Shown: positions 1 through 10,466 of the stretch, piece by piece | Numbering within the stretch: the first letter of the stretch is position 1 | Layout of the letters: every line of letters starts with the position of its first letter | Source: Macrophomina tecta | Taxonomy: Eukaryota; Ascomycota; Dothideomycetes; Botryosphaeriales; Botryosphaeriaceae | NCBI GenBank assembly: GCA_024180945.1 | Contig: JAKSGN010000037.1 | Span: forward strand, 2,857,501 to 2,921,500 | DNA length: 64,000 nt | Reading direction: 5' to 3' | The notes under the pieces: model-generated | The model's input: only the letters and a program-made list of their open reading frames with translations | The model's database searches: none | What the model was told of the DNA's origin: nothing | Program-made: the position numbers and the translations under genes

Positions 1-553
1 TCCTATCAAAGCGAAGGACACCAAATCCTCCATGGTGATCTCCTGGAAGGCCAGCTTGTGCTTCTGCACAACCGATTTAGCGAAATTATGTGCTTCCGTT
101 TCATCAACGAGACTGTGTGGTACTAAGGGCCATTCGATCTTGGGTGGTGCAGGTCGTTCGCGCGCCAGGAACTCCCACAGTTGTTCGAATTCTGGACCAC
201 AGCTGGGACAGCAGCTATCATCTTCTTTGGTCAGTGTTGTGCTCTTTAATGCTTTCGAAGAGTTTACCTTTGCATTTGCAAATCAAATGGCCACAGACGA
301 AGGTCTCATGGGGACTGAAAAGGAAGAGAGGCTTGCAGATACTGCACCGCTGAAAAATGCGATACCAACTTGGTTTCCTTCTCTCTTCCTTATATCCCAA
401 GTGTGCCCAGATCTCACAGTCATCCTGCCTCTTCTGAATACGCTCCTTCAGTATCTCGTAAGCATCAACCCCGGGAAATCCTATTCGGACCAATTGCTGG
501 ATCTGCAGCGCGTCTCCAGTCTCGAGGATCAAGTGTAGGTCCCTTTTCTGTTG
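1..553 (-). CDS. RING-like zinc-finger protein, partial (runs off left edge)
   Basis: Two exons are visible on the minus strand, about 553-268 and 224-1, separated by a 43-bp intron (225-267, GTAAAC donor, CTGAC branch, AAAG acceptor). Splicing produces a cysteine-rich module: C-x2-C, then C-x-H-x2-C-x-C, then after the junction a C-C-P-S-C-G segment. This resembles a RING or related zinc finger, suggesting a ubiquitin-ligase-like or DNA-binding role (inference). The last exon stays open to base 1, so the C-terminus lies outside the window. The upstream exon has no ATG. Its frame runs back to tandem TAA-TAG stops at about 566-571, the same stops that end the neighbouring membrane gene. The true first exon is therefore unseen, or is spliced from further upstream. 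Confidence 0.55.
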
Positions 554-568
554 CTCAGTAATTTTCTA

Positions 569-1702
569 TTATGATGTAAGTATCGACCGATTGGGTGATG
601 AGAGGATACGAACTAGTCGAGGATGATAAGCGGCCTCACTGCCTGCATCCTGTCCATGATGCGTAGTCTCTAGCGGGTCAGCGGAGCCAGCCATAATAGT
701 ACTAGCCGTGTCTTGCCGGCCGCTTCGCCGTTCAGTATTGCCTATGAAAGTGTTTCCTCCGTACTCCTGCGCGCTTTCTCCGCCGTTAAAGGTTGATCGT
801 GACTGTGTACCGTTCGATGAGGATTTCCACCAGACCTGCCAGTAGCTCAGATACTGCATTATATGGTTGATACAAAACAAAATTTCAGTACGTACTGTCT
901 TCTTAGGAGTCACCTGGATCGCACCGCGTTGACTTCTTATTGTTTTGGTGGCTTCGTACGCTAGGAGAAGGCATTGACATAGCAGTATCAGGAGAAGGAG
1001 CGACTGTACAGGATTTCAGCATAGCGCTACTTTATAGGATGCGGGACTTACCCAAAGCAACCATATCAACAGTTCCATGTCTTGGGACCTGAACCCAGAA
1101 ACTGATGATGCAAAGGATGCTAAAGCCACGGACTAAAAGTACATTTGCTGTGCTGCGCGCTTGAACGCAGAGCCACTCTGCTGTACTGCGAGCCTCTGCA
1201 GATAGAATGTGATGGCGCCGAGAATAATATACTCGAGCGCGACCGAGAGGAATAAAATACTGGTAAATGTCTGGGTATAGCTGTCCGTCATGAGCATGAC
1301 CACAACCACAAATTTTAGGCCAATGAGTACTAGAGCAAAGTTGATGCATATCGACAGGTATGGTTGTAGGACGCCCGAAGGCTCCAGGGCTTCGTTCAAG
1401 GTCTTAAACTACACAGATTCAGCGGAAGTGTCGAGTAGTAAAGAGCGGGGTGATACTTTGATAAAAGGAGATGCGCCAATGGCTGCACATAAAAAGCTGT
1501 TAATGAATCCATCGATAGGTTCATGCGACTGTGCACTGTATATGCTCACAGCGGCGAGGGCAGCGGTAATGAGAGTGACGATCCCGTGTCCGACGCGAGA
1601 CGCTCTTCCATGTTTGCGAATGACAGCAAGTGCAGTCGTGCAGCCGGTGAGGGAAAGAGCGGTGAAGGAGAAGGCGATCCTGAAGCTGTCAGGGACGGTC
1701 AT
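569..1702 (-). CDS. Multi-pass membrane protein, five exons, unrecognised family
   Basis: A model with exons 1702-1457, 1408-1143, 1088-1052, 1003-914 and 853-569 keeps one frame and gives 307 aa. All four introns are 48-60 bp with GT...AG ends. At least six hydrophobic segments are visible, including ones around residues 8-28, 40-58, 68-82, 98-120 and 127-150, plus a leucine-rich segment formed only when exons 3 and 4 are joined. That spliced helix supports the model. The last exon is a polar Ser/Gly-rich tail of about 95 residues. The topology suggests a fungal integral membrane protein with a cytoplasmic tail, possibly 7-TM-like. I cannot name the family, and transport or receptor function is unproven. 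The ATG at 1702 is the first in frame. Confidence 0.6.
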
Positions 1703-2324
1703 TGTGAGACTGAGTGGAGCAAAAGGGCAGCCTCAGCCTTTTACAGTGATCTATATAATACGGTGGCAGCATTGCTGCAGAACAGGGTGTATGGACAGTA
1801 TTGATTTCCTTGGTGAAGGCAAGTGCTCTAGACCGATCACTCAAACAACGTGATTCTTCACTTAATCGTACGCGGAAGCCTTCATTCCCGACGTGTGCGA
1901 ATGAACACACCGTGCGCACATCAGAGGATCAGGTGAAGTGCAGGGTGTATTCTCACAATGGCGACCAAGGTTCTTCCTTCCACAAGCGACCATTTTTCTT
2001 TTTTCGCTCGTGCCGCGATATGCTATCCCTGATCGACGCGGGTGATTCTGTGCGCATTGCTGTAGCGAATCGGATCCATGATCTGCTGCGCTAATGAATA
2101 CTCCCGCCAACATGAAGCTCGGTAACGGCCTATGATCCTATTGGTGTTCCAAAAAAAGTAGCACACATCCTAACGCAAGCTAGGGAGGAGCGATCTTCAT
2201 GGTGCCATGCCATTTCAGGATGATCTCCGGTCCAAGTGGACAGGAGAGAGCGGACTAATACTGTTTGCTCAGCCCGCACCTGTCAGCCTTCCCTCGTCAA
2301 CGTTCTGTCTCCACCGTTCCATCA
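1703..2324. other. Intergenic region between divergent genes
   Basis: About 620 bp between the divergent starts of the membrane gene and the 630-aa gene, so it presumably holds both promoters. I see short open frames but no recognisable domain, repeat or RNA. Confidence 0.4.
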
Positions 2325-4607
2325 ATGAGATCCATCACAGCAGAGGTACAATTTCATCGACTCTTGATCACGACGATACTTATACTTAGCAGCAACGAGC
2401 GGCATTGGTACGTGGATTATCCGAGCTAGCTGAAGCGCTCAGACCACTTGACACGGTATGGATAACCTCCAAAGCGACTGTTGCGTCACTAACTATCGCA
2501 ACTCGTAGAGCCTTTCTCAGCACGTTGCACAGTTTGTGACATTGTGCGATCGTGAGGATTCCGGGTTTTCAATTCTCCAAAAGGCGCTTTCATCGGTCCA
2601 AGTACCAGCCAGCTGGAATGCCGACAGCGCAACTCCTGGCAGCACTCAGTCCTGCGTTCAGACATCGGAGGCTTCAAGTAATACAACACCTAACGAAATC
2701 AATCCTGGGAGCGAGGCGCCATCCAATCCTGCTCCATCAACCAGTGGGGCTCTCAATGGCATGAACAGTGTCAGGAAAAAAAGAAACAGTGACCAGCCGA
2801 TCATTGAGTTTTTCCAGACATACGAAACAAGCAACAATCAAAGGCTTTCCGAAAAAAGTGTAAACACACTCTCTGGCCTTGCGTTGAAGATTCCCCATGA
2901 AGAAAAGTACCTGGATGATTTTGAATCTTCTTACAAGAAAGATCCTCTAAGCTTTTGGTTCAACGGCCACACTAATTCTTCTGCTGGTGAAGGCAACCTC
3001 CACGTCATATCGTACATTTTTCACGATTTCGACAACACGGAATGCTTGAGTCTAGTGCGCCGACGGCTTATTCTCCAACTGCTATCCGAACAGGTTGATG
3101 AGGAGGGTAAGAGACTTCGTGAGACAGAAGTTTCTCGTCACGGCCAGACTTACAGATCTTGGGCTCTTCAACGAGTCGCAGAAGCGCTGTCACATGAACA
3201 TCCCCATTTCAAGAAGAGCAGATTCAAAAGAGCAGCTCTAGCTGGATCTAAATGGAGAAGACTTCGATTGGGAATGTGCATAGGACTCGCAAATATGGGA
3301 CGAGTCACGACGTGAGCTTGTTACGCCCTTCGATTGGACATACAGTTGCTGATACTCTTTAGGTTCGAAAGAGAGCTGGATGATCTTGAGTTCGAAGCTT
3401 TCAACTCATACGCCGCTACTCTATCTATCTATTCAAGCTGGTTGAGGCTATCTTCGCTAGAGGGGCTTTTGAAGGCTACGTATCTGGACTACATTCGAGG
3501 GCGCACCAAGTTGCAACCTGTTCAGGGACTGGTGAATCATGAGTATAACCAATACTCAGCGCACTCTCTTCGAATATTGAGTACGATAGCTGTCGCTGAG
3601 GCTGAAAGACTACCTGATGTGGCAGAATTATCTCACACAAGCTCTTCTGTGTCTCCACGGTTTAGATCTCGGGCATCTGAGAGAGTGCAGCATCGAGACA
3701 GCCTTCTCCGTGCATCGCATTGCTCCGAGACCTCATCGATACGACAATCTTGCATAGAACGCCCGAGTAAACGTTCTCGCCACGCCCCCGCCAGGGCTGA
3801 AATCTATGCCGTCACATTAGATAACACCAATCACAGTCTCGGCATCCTGCCTTCGGCACTATCACCAGGGACAAACGGTAGTATTACCGACATGAGAACC
3901 GAAGAGACTAGCCAAAGCTCTATACCCAATGGAGTAACGCAGCAACCAGAACTTCTTTCAGAGGGTAGGTCGCCCCAGGTTTTGGCTATTCACAACCCTT
4001 TAATGAATAGTAATCAAAAGCTCAGTCTAATATTGCAATACCAGACGCGGCTCTCTCCCCACGCGTTGTCGAACCTGTGACTATGAGCCACAGAGTCATC
4101 AATAGACAATGTGCATCTCAAACCAACATCTCTCCTTTACCTACGGAAGCTCTTCCGTCAGGTGGTGTTCAAGGTATATCTCTATTAAAATGCTAACGAA
4201 ACTCATGCTGAGCATCTATATTTCCAGGTGAAGACCACACTATGGACCACCTCGCATTATTGAGCGAACCATGGGAGGGGGAGGCTTCTCAGCCAGATGA
4301 TGTTCAAGGTATACTTTTATTGAGATGTTAACGAGGCTCACGCTGAGTATCTATGTTTCCAGGCGAAGACCAAACCACAATCCCTTCATATGATCACCTT
4401 GCATTATTGAGCGAACCGTGGGAAGGGGGAGCTTCTCAGTCAGGTGACGTTCAAGGTATAATTCCATTGAGATGTTTAGGAGACTCACGCTGAGCATCTG
4501 TATTTTCAGGCGAAGACCATACCACGATTCCGTCATATGATCACCTTGCTTTGTTGAGCGAGCCATGGGAAAAGGGAGGAATCTCATTTTTCAATAATTC
4601 CTGGTGA
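2325..4607 (+). CDS. Unrecognised 630-aa fungal protein with tandemly duplicated terminal exons
   Basis: A consistent eight-exon model (2325-2345, 2390-2455, 2509-3311, 3363-3964, 4045-4173, 4228-4308, 4363-4455, 4510-4607) sums to 1893 nt, or 630 aa plus stop. Every intron is GT-AG and several have CTAAC-type branch sites. The N-terminus is a short helix-like segment followed by a Ser/Thr/Pro-rich linker. The middle, around residues 110-330, is a charged conserved-looking block that includes the motif IEFFQTYE. The C-terminus consists of repeats of a motif containing SYDHLALLSEPWE, each on its own exon. I do not recognise the family and assign no function. A broken copy of the middle block lies just downstream of the tyrosine recombinase at 28.5 kb, so the gene has been duplicated within this region. 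Confidence 0.6.
4142..4607 (+). repeat. Tandem exon-plus-intron duplication
   Basis: Three successive introns (4174-4227, 4309-4362, 4456-4509) are each exactly 54 bp, all in phase 1 and similar in sequence. The exons between and after them (81, 93 and 98 bp) encode variants of one motif containing LALLSEPWE. The end of the preceding exon (about 4142-4173) resembles the end of the repeated exons. Because the unit includes the intron, each copy brings its own splice sites and preserves the reading frame. Confidence 0.85.
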
Positions 4608-4669
4608 AAGGATTCTGTTTCTCTGCTAGGCAAGCGTTGCGTCTGTAAATGAGTCTTCTCTTGGGCTAT

Positions 4670-5176
4670 TTAGCGTACAAATAGGAATTCCACCCCTCCA
4701 CTGACAAACGCACTCTTATTGCGCTCACAGAAGATGGCTTTACCTGGCGCAAATGGTTTCTGAATATTCCCGTCTGTTATGTAAGGTGACGAGCAGTCTC
4801 CCGTAGACCCGATAGGAATGAGGAATTGGTCGTACACGTCGCTAAAGAGCCATCCGCCTTCTAATTGTGGTTTGAACACCGACCAGTATGGTTTCTAGCA
4901 CAGTTAGCAGCGCTCTAGAGGAAAGATTTTGCCAAGAGCATATACTTCCGGGTATACTCCTTTATCCTTGAGCAGTTGCTGCACATGGTCCCATAATTTG
5001 CTCACTTCTTTGTGCAAACCCTCGCTGATGCACTTCTCGAAAGCTTTGTTCTCTTGTGGCAACACCCATTCCCCGTTCTGCTCAAGCCATGTCGCAAGCT
5101 CCTTCGAGATGCCTTGTGTGTTATCGAGATCCCAGTCTTGTAGGTGAGACGGCATGGGGAATGAGCCTCGGCGCAC
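4670..5176 (-). CDS. Small two-exon protein, unrecognised, start uncertain
   Basis: Exon 5176-4946 joins exon 4894-4670 across a 51-bp intron (4895-4945) with a GTATAT donor, a GCTAAC branch site and a GTGCTAG acceptor. The splice is phase 0. The product is about 151 aa or slightly longer, Trp- and acidic-rich, with no signal peptide or membrane segment and no domain I recognise. No ATG opens the frame cleanly: the first visible Met is about seven codons in, and the frame reaches a TGA near 5199. A short upstream exon may be missing. It is convergent with the 630-aa gene. Confidence 0.4.
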
Positions 5177-6318
5177 GTAATACGGCGGGCGCTCTTTTCA
5201 CTGGAGGAGGTCGAAATAGAACCTGGTATTACTGTCATGATCTATACGAGAGTGGAATGAGTCGGAAACTTACAACTCAACAGCACTTCCGCGGCGTCTG
5301 GCCTTCGAGCGCAGGGTGCGGAGGCGAACAGGCGAGCACAAGCGCAGAGGGGCGTCCAGGATTTCTGTAGTGGGGCAGCCTTTCTGTATCATGTGATCCA
5401 GCTAGAAATATCTTATCATGAGACCATACCAGTGCGACAGGGGACAACCTATTAGGATTTTATTAATATTGCACATGTCACTCAAGAAAGAAAAAAGAAA
5501 AGGATAGGAGGTAGCGTACATGAAAAGGAATGACTCTATGGTTGGTCAGCTGACTACAGAAACTACTACTGCTTAGTGTCGGAGAAAGCAGAGGCTTCGC
5601 TCCTTAGGTGTGCGCTATTATTCTTTTTTTTGGCAAATTTAGATAACAGCCGCCTAGAAACGTGACACGATAATGGCTTGCGTAGTGATCTGCAAGGGTA
5701 TAGCTTTTGACCGATGATGGCTACCAGACTTCACAGGAATAAAGTACAAAACTAACGATATGCGGCCCTGAAATATGTGAGATAATGTGCTCGATTACCA
5801 TTAAAACTATCTGGGTTTCGCATTGGAACCCCTGATACATACACTTTACATAGTATTTGCGCCGAAATAGAATATAGTGCTTCTTAGTATAAGGTGCCAA
5901 GACCCTCTTTCGCCTTTAGTAACAACTCCTTCGACTGGAAGTAGAGATTCCTATTCGCACGTCATCTAACCGCTTAAGAATCTGGCAAAGACCCATTTGC
6001 GCCTATATCAATATTTACCGCCTATTCTCTACTAAACCCTGCTTTAAGAGCTTAGTAAGAGCACAAGAACGACTCACGATTGGGTAGCTTACACATCATT
6101 GGATGAAGAGCTCTGGGAATTACTATCAAGACCAATATGCGAATCACGCCATGACTTAATGTCGAAAGAGCACGCAATTCCCAAGCGCAAGAAGCGCCGA
6201 CCGAACGGAATGCAGCATTCAGAAGGACCCAAGCGCCTACAATAATCAATCCTGGGTATCAAACGAAAAATAAAAAGCTTTCCCATCTGACACTCCCCCT
6301 CCAGTGAAACTGGAGACC
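5177..6318. other. Gene-poor AT-rich intergenic stretch
   Basis: About 1.1 kb with stops in all frames and A/T-rich blocks. No domain, tRNA or terminal repeat was recognised. Confidence 0.45.
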
Positions 6319-8782
6319 TCATGCTCCTCGTAGCACTCTTGAATCTTCCCGTGCTTCCCGGAGTATGTCCATCATACGTGAATATAATTCCGGCTCTTCC
6401 CGCTCCCATATCCCACCGTTTGGAAAGATTTCCTTCCGTAACTCATCGACCCAAGGTATAAGTGGTTGATAGTACTCGGTGAAGTTGTCCGTTACTGTCC
6501 TCAAAAAAATGCCCTTGTTTGCAACAACACCTAACTTTATCCCTGCCAACTCTTCTGTGTTCATGTAATTCCACTTGTCAAACCGCTCAACTACTCTCCC
6601 CCTGCCTGGCCCTTCATAATGAATGCAAATCCAGAAGAGTACCCAGAAGAATGACTCCAGATCGTGCATGAACGAATGCTGTTCGCCCAGAAGCACACCG
6701 ATCGCCATAAATGCGAGCGTGCCGGTCTTGCCTTTAGCCCCCGATACACCTTCCCTCTCTTTACTAATCGCGAGATCGAGGTCAATCAAGAATGCCTTCC
6801 AGGAAGGGTTATTTTTCTCCTCGTTGATCATGAGGTTGTTCTTAGAAACGTCTCTCTGGAGCATCTTCCCTTGCTTGTATAAGGATTGGTGCCCCTTGAT
6901 GCATCCCTCCATGGCACCGAGCAGAGCGGCCCGAGAACTCGCCTTGTAGATAGGCTTCCCGTAATCAAGGGTGATCACGCGGCGATGCACACGGTTCTTC
7001 GGGAGCTCGCCTCTTACTGTGACTCGCGAGTCGGAGCAGATCCGTTTGCTGACTGGCTCTGATGCGTCGATATAGCTGGATGACCTCTTCTGCCCTGCTG
7101 AACTAGTGCTTCGGGTGTTTCGCACGACCCCGGCTGTGCTCGGAGGTGGCATAGACTCGCTCGGCCGGTAATTGGTCGCCTTCGAAACGTCCAGCCCTTT
7201 GCGGATGTTGTCGTAGATATCGTCCTCCGTACCGGCCACGCGGACCGTCTCGTGGTGATAGTGCCTCGCCACGTTAACAACTCCTTTCTTCGTTGCCTCT
7301 TTCAACAGATCACCCTCCTCATCGCGCTCGGGATACTGCCACGAGTCTTTGATTACGTAGGGCCGCCGCGACTTGCCTCCCTCGCGATAAGCCTTCCAGC
7401 AGGTCGTCGCCCGACCGACAACGCATGGGGCCCGCGTGATTACTTCATCCAAAACAAGGCGCTCTGTTCTGTTGTTGCGCTTGATTTCGATCCACCGCTT
7501 GCCGTCCGCTTCCAGGATGGTCGGATCGAATCCGAGCTGCTTCTTGTCCATCAGGAGATATCCCATGATTACCGAAACGAGCCGCTTGCCATCGTTGTTG
7601 GCGTTGAACTGCTCTGATGCGACGCCTCCAAGTCGGTCGAATTCCCACAGCCGCATGGTGGGTCCGCACAGCGTGAAGCCGAGGACGAAGCGACGGGTAT
7701 CTTGCGCAGTGAAGACCTCTCTCGCGTATCTTGCGAGGTCACGCCAGGTTTCCGAGCTTCTATCGAGCCCCGGATTGCTCTTTAGCTCTCCCACGATGAG
7801 CATTTGGGACCAGCGGGGCCGTCCATGCGCCGTGGTATCCGCGAAACCGAGGTCCATCTTCCTTTCCGCTACGGATCCTTCAAGGGGCAGATCAGGCTTC
7901 GCAAGTGTCCCCCGTTGGATAGTGTCGACTGAACAGTGTTCTTCTGCGAGTGTCTTCAGCTGGGCTACCAGCTCTGTAAACCACCCCAACACGTTGTTCT
8001 GCGCCGAGTTCTCCGGCCAATCACGCCAGCCACGGTCTGCCGTGTACAACGGGTTGTTTCCTTCGCTGCATTTCTGGAAGATCGTCGCGGCCGTCTGCTC
8101 GAGGTTGTCGACTTCGCCAAAGAATGTCTCGAAGAAGTTGGGCACTCCGATGAACAAAGAGCCATCCAGCTCAGCCCTGAGCACATCGTCGAAAAGCTTT
8201 CTCTGTTCGGAGGAGTTGACCATAACGCTTGTCGTGCGTGTGTTCGGGGTCTGCTGGACCGAGGTGGTGGACGGAGTGCGCTTGGGGGTGATCGGTAGGG
8301 TTGCGGAAGCAGGGGCTGTCGGGAAAGCGAATGTCGGAACGGCGGGCTGCGTCTGGCGGATGAGTTCGTACACGGATATCCATATCGTGGGGTCGTCCTT
8401 CTTATCTATGACGTGTTTGACGAGCTGGGTGGTGGGTTTCACGTCCGTTTGGTTCGACAGCAGCCGTGCGTACAAATGGGCCACAGCGCTACCCAAGAGA
8501 CCTCCATCGGCGGTGGTGAGCATATCAGCTGCGGGAAGTCCTGCGAGAGTGTAGATAAGCCTGAGGACGAGGCTTCTCCTCGCTGCGTTGGTTAGCGTGT
8601 GCCGCAAGGATTGGACGTTGCTACTCACCTGGCTGGGCGACCAGTTGCTGGTAGTGGTTTAACTCGCCCCGAAGACTTGCGCGGGGATGAGCTGACCTGA
8701 ATGCAGCTCGAAATGAGTCGAGTGCATCTCCAATCGGATGGTCTCTGATGGTGGCGAGCTGGCTGTCCGAGAGCTGTGCCAT
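6319..8782 (-). CDS. FunK1-type fungal protein kinase
   Basis: Two exons (8782-8629 and 8582-6319) with a 46-bp intron (GTGAGT donor, GCTAAC branch) encode 805 aa. The N-terminal 500 residues match the plan of the fungus-specific FunK1 family, with an N-lobe region rich in conserved Trp, Arg and Gly. The catalytic loop reads QRDVSKNN near residue 627, replacing HRD-x4-N. The metal-binding motif is DLD near residue 651, replacing DFG. A GTLAFMA activation-segment end follows, and then a helical C-lobe containing a HDLESFFWVLFW motif typical of the family. A Ser/Arg-rich low-complexity insert separates the two parts. The catalytic Asp, Asn and Asp are all present, so activity is plausible. Substrates of FunK1 kinases are unknown. 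The gene appears intact. Confidence 0.88.
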
Positions 8783-9115
8783 GGCGGCGGTCCTTGGCTG
8801 CTTGACCGGGCGACGATGCGGGGCACCGGATGATGTTAATGAGGTCTGACAGCCGAAAGACGTTGTGTCGTCTGAAGAGTGAGGTGCTGCGTGTCGGGAG
8901 GGCGGGCGCTTGTTGTGGGTTTGCAGAGCAAAGGGAGGGCGCGTCGTCGCGTTTCACTGGCAACCGCCAGGGATAACACGTGGTTTCCTCGCGTAATCGC
9001 TAAGTCACACCGTCGTACGTCGCAATCGCGATTTAGCTCATCGGCGTGCCTTCGTCGCCTTACTTTTAACACTTTTGTAAGATCATAGCCCAGGGGTTTT
9101 ATAACCAGTTCTTAG
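8783..9115. other. Upstream region of the FunK1 gene
   Basis: About 330 bp, GC-rich next to the kinase start and more AT-rich toward 9100. It presumably holds the kinase promoter. No clear TATA box or repeat was found. Confidence 0.35.
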
Positions 9116-9119
9116 CACT

Positions 9120-9410
9120 TGCAGCGACCGTTTTGGGGCGATGCAAGGCCATTTGCGCACTCAATCCGGCGCTTGGCGGCGACCAGAAGCCCTCGGCCAA
9201 CCGACGCCGGCCGAGCCGAAGGCAGCCGCAAAACTCAGTCCTGCAGACCGCCATCAAGCGCACCACTGACACTATTAATACGGCAGCCCCTTTCGCGCAG
9301 CACGAAACAGAGTCCCATGGCATGGGCGGCGCTGCGAACGGCAGACGTAGCGCAGCCTTGCGCCAAGCCCGACCGAGAAATGCCGTGAACTGGTGATTAG
9401 CTTACAAGTC
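9120..9410 (+). mobile_element. Degenerate LINE ORF1 fragment
   Basis: The plus-strand translation around 9230-9400 retains the words AIKRTTDTINTA and a decayed match to the region just before the RNA-binding part of the LINE ORF1 found at 47.4-49.0 kb. The fragment is heavily mutated and lacks the zinc knuckles. It is the only fragment of this LINE type in plus orientation here. Confidence 0.6.
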
Positions 9411-10269
9411 TAGACCCGCAGCCCCGACACACGACCTCAACGTCCTTCCTCCAAACCATCAACCCAGAACTTCTCATCTCAGCACCCAATGGCCTTGCGC
9501 CCGTCGCTGTCCCATCAAATATTGTGATCTATGCGCTGCTCTGACCACCTGCTCGCCGATGACCCCACGCGACGACCGAGCTATCGATTGCCTGCCGAGC
9601 CGACAACGCCGCCCTATATCGGTCCCTCCGTCGCTTACGCACACAAGCTAGAGCACAGATTGCGCCCTCATCCCGACTTCGCGAAAGCCAGTCCAGTGCA
9701 CGAATGAGACAGCATCACCGCTATCCTCCGACCGTTTCCACCCGTCCTCAATCTGGTGAAGTCTCCATCGCCGCCTCACGAATACAAGGTCAAGTGCTGC
9801 TTGCTTGCTTGCAAAAGGACGGGGTAGGTCGCGGCATGCGTGCACCATGGAGGACCCGTCGTTGGAACACACAGCTAGTCATTCCGTGCTTGCAGGCGTA
9901 GGGTCGCCTCTTGGAGGAGTCGGGAGACCAGGACGCGGTTCCTTTCTCTCTTTGCTGGGGTCCGGCAAGGGCTGTAGGATGTTTTCAAGCTGCTTTGCGG
10001 AGCTTTACTTTCGCGCATCTAAGGGAGTCTGCAGTATTGTAAATCCTTCTGCCGCTGCTTGCTTTAAGGTGGCGAACTGTTGCTGTACTTTACAGTTAAG
10101 CGCCAACCTACCTGCGCTGATTTCAAACATGACGCGGGCACATTACGGAGTCTCATTCGAGCGGTTGCTCATTCGCAAGCCGGTCAGCGACGAGCGCGGA
10201 CGCTTTGAGCTTCCATTTCGTGGACCACGGTTTGTGAAGCCGGTCCCGCGTTCGCGCTGCCAATTGCGG

Positions 10270-10466
10270 GGCGACGCGTTTCTAGGTTGCCGGGCGCGCT
10301 ATAACGTGACGACGTGACGTTTCCGCACTCTCTTCCGCTCAGCGTGATCCTGATCATCCGTCCATCAACCAAAACAGCGCTTTTCACTCAGTAAGCCAGC
10401 TAACTTCACCCGGTTGACTCAGTATGTACTTTCAGTACGCGTAAGCTAAAGCTAACACGCCTAGAT
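10270..10466 (+). promoter_or_regulatory. Upstream block shared by F-box/ankyrin paralogs
   Basis: The bases before this ankyrin gene match the upstream DNA of its broken paralog on the minus strand (14067 upward) and, more weakly, of the paralog at 42725. Shared elements are CACTCAGTAAGCC and a GTAAGCTAAAGCTAAC-like block about 10-30 bp before the ATG. This may be core promoter or 5' leader that was duplicated with the genes. Confidence 0.5.

Noticed and set aside
7436..8554. A 372-codon open frame antisense to the FunK1 kinase
   Set aside because: Shadow of the GC-rich kinase exon. No domain, and the sense strand is clearly coding.
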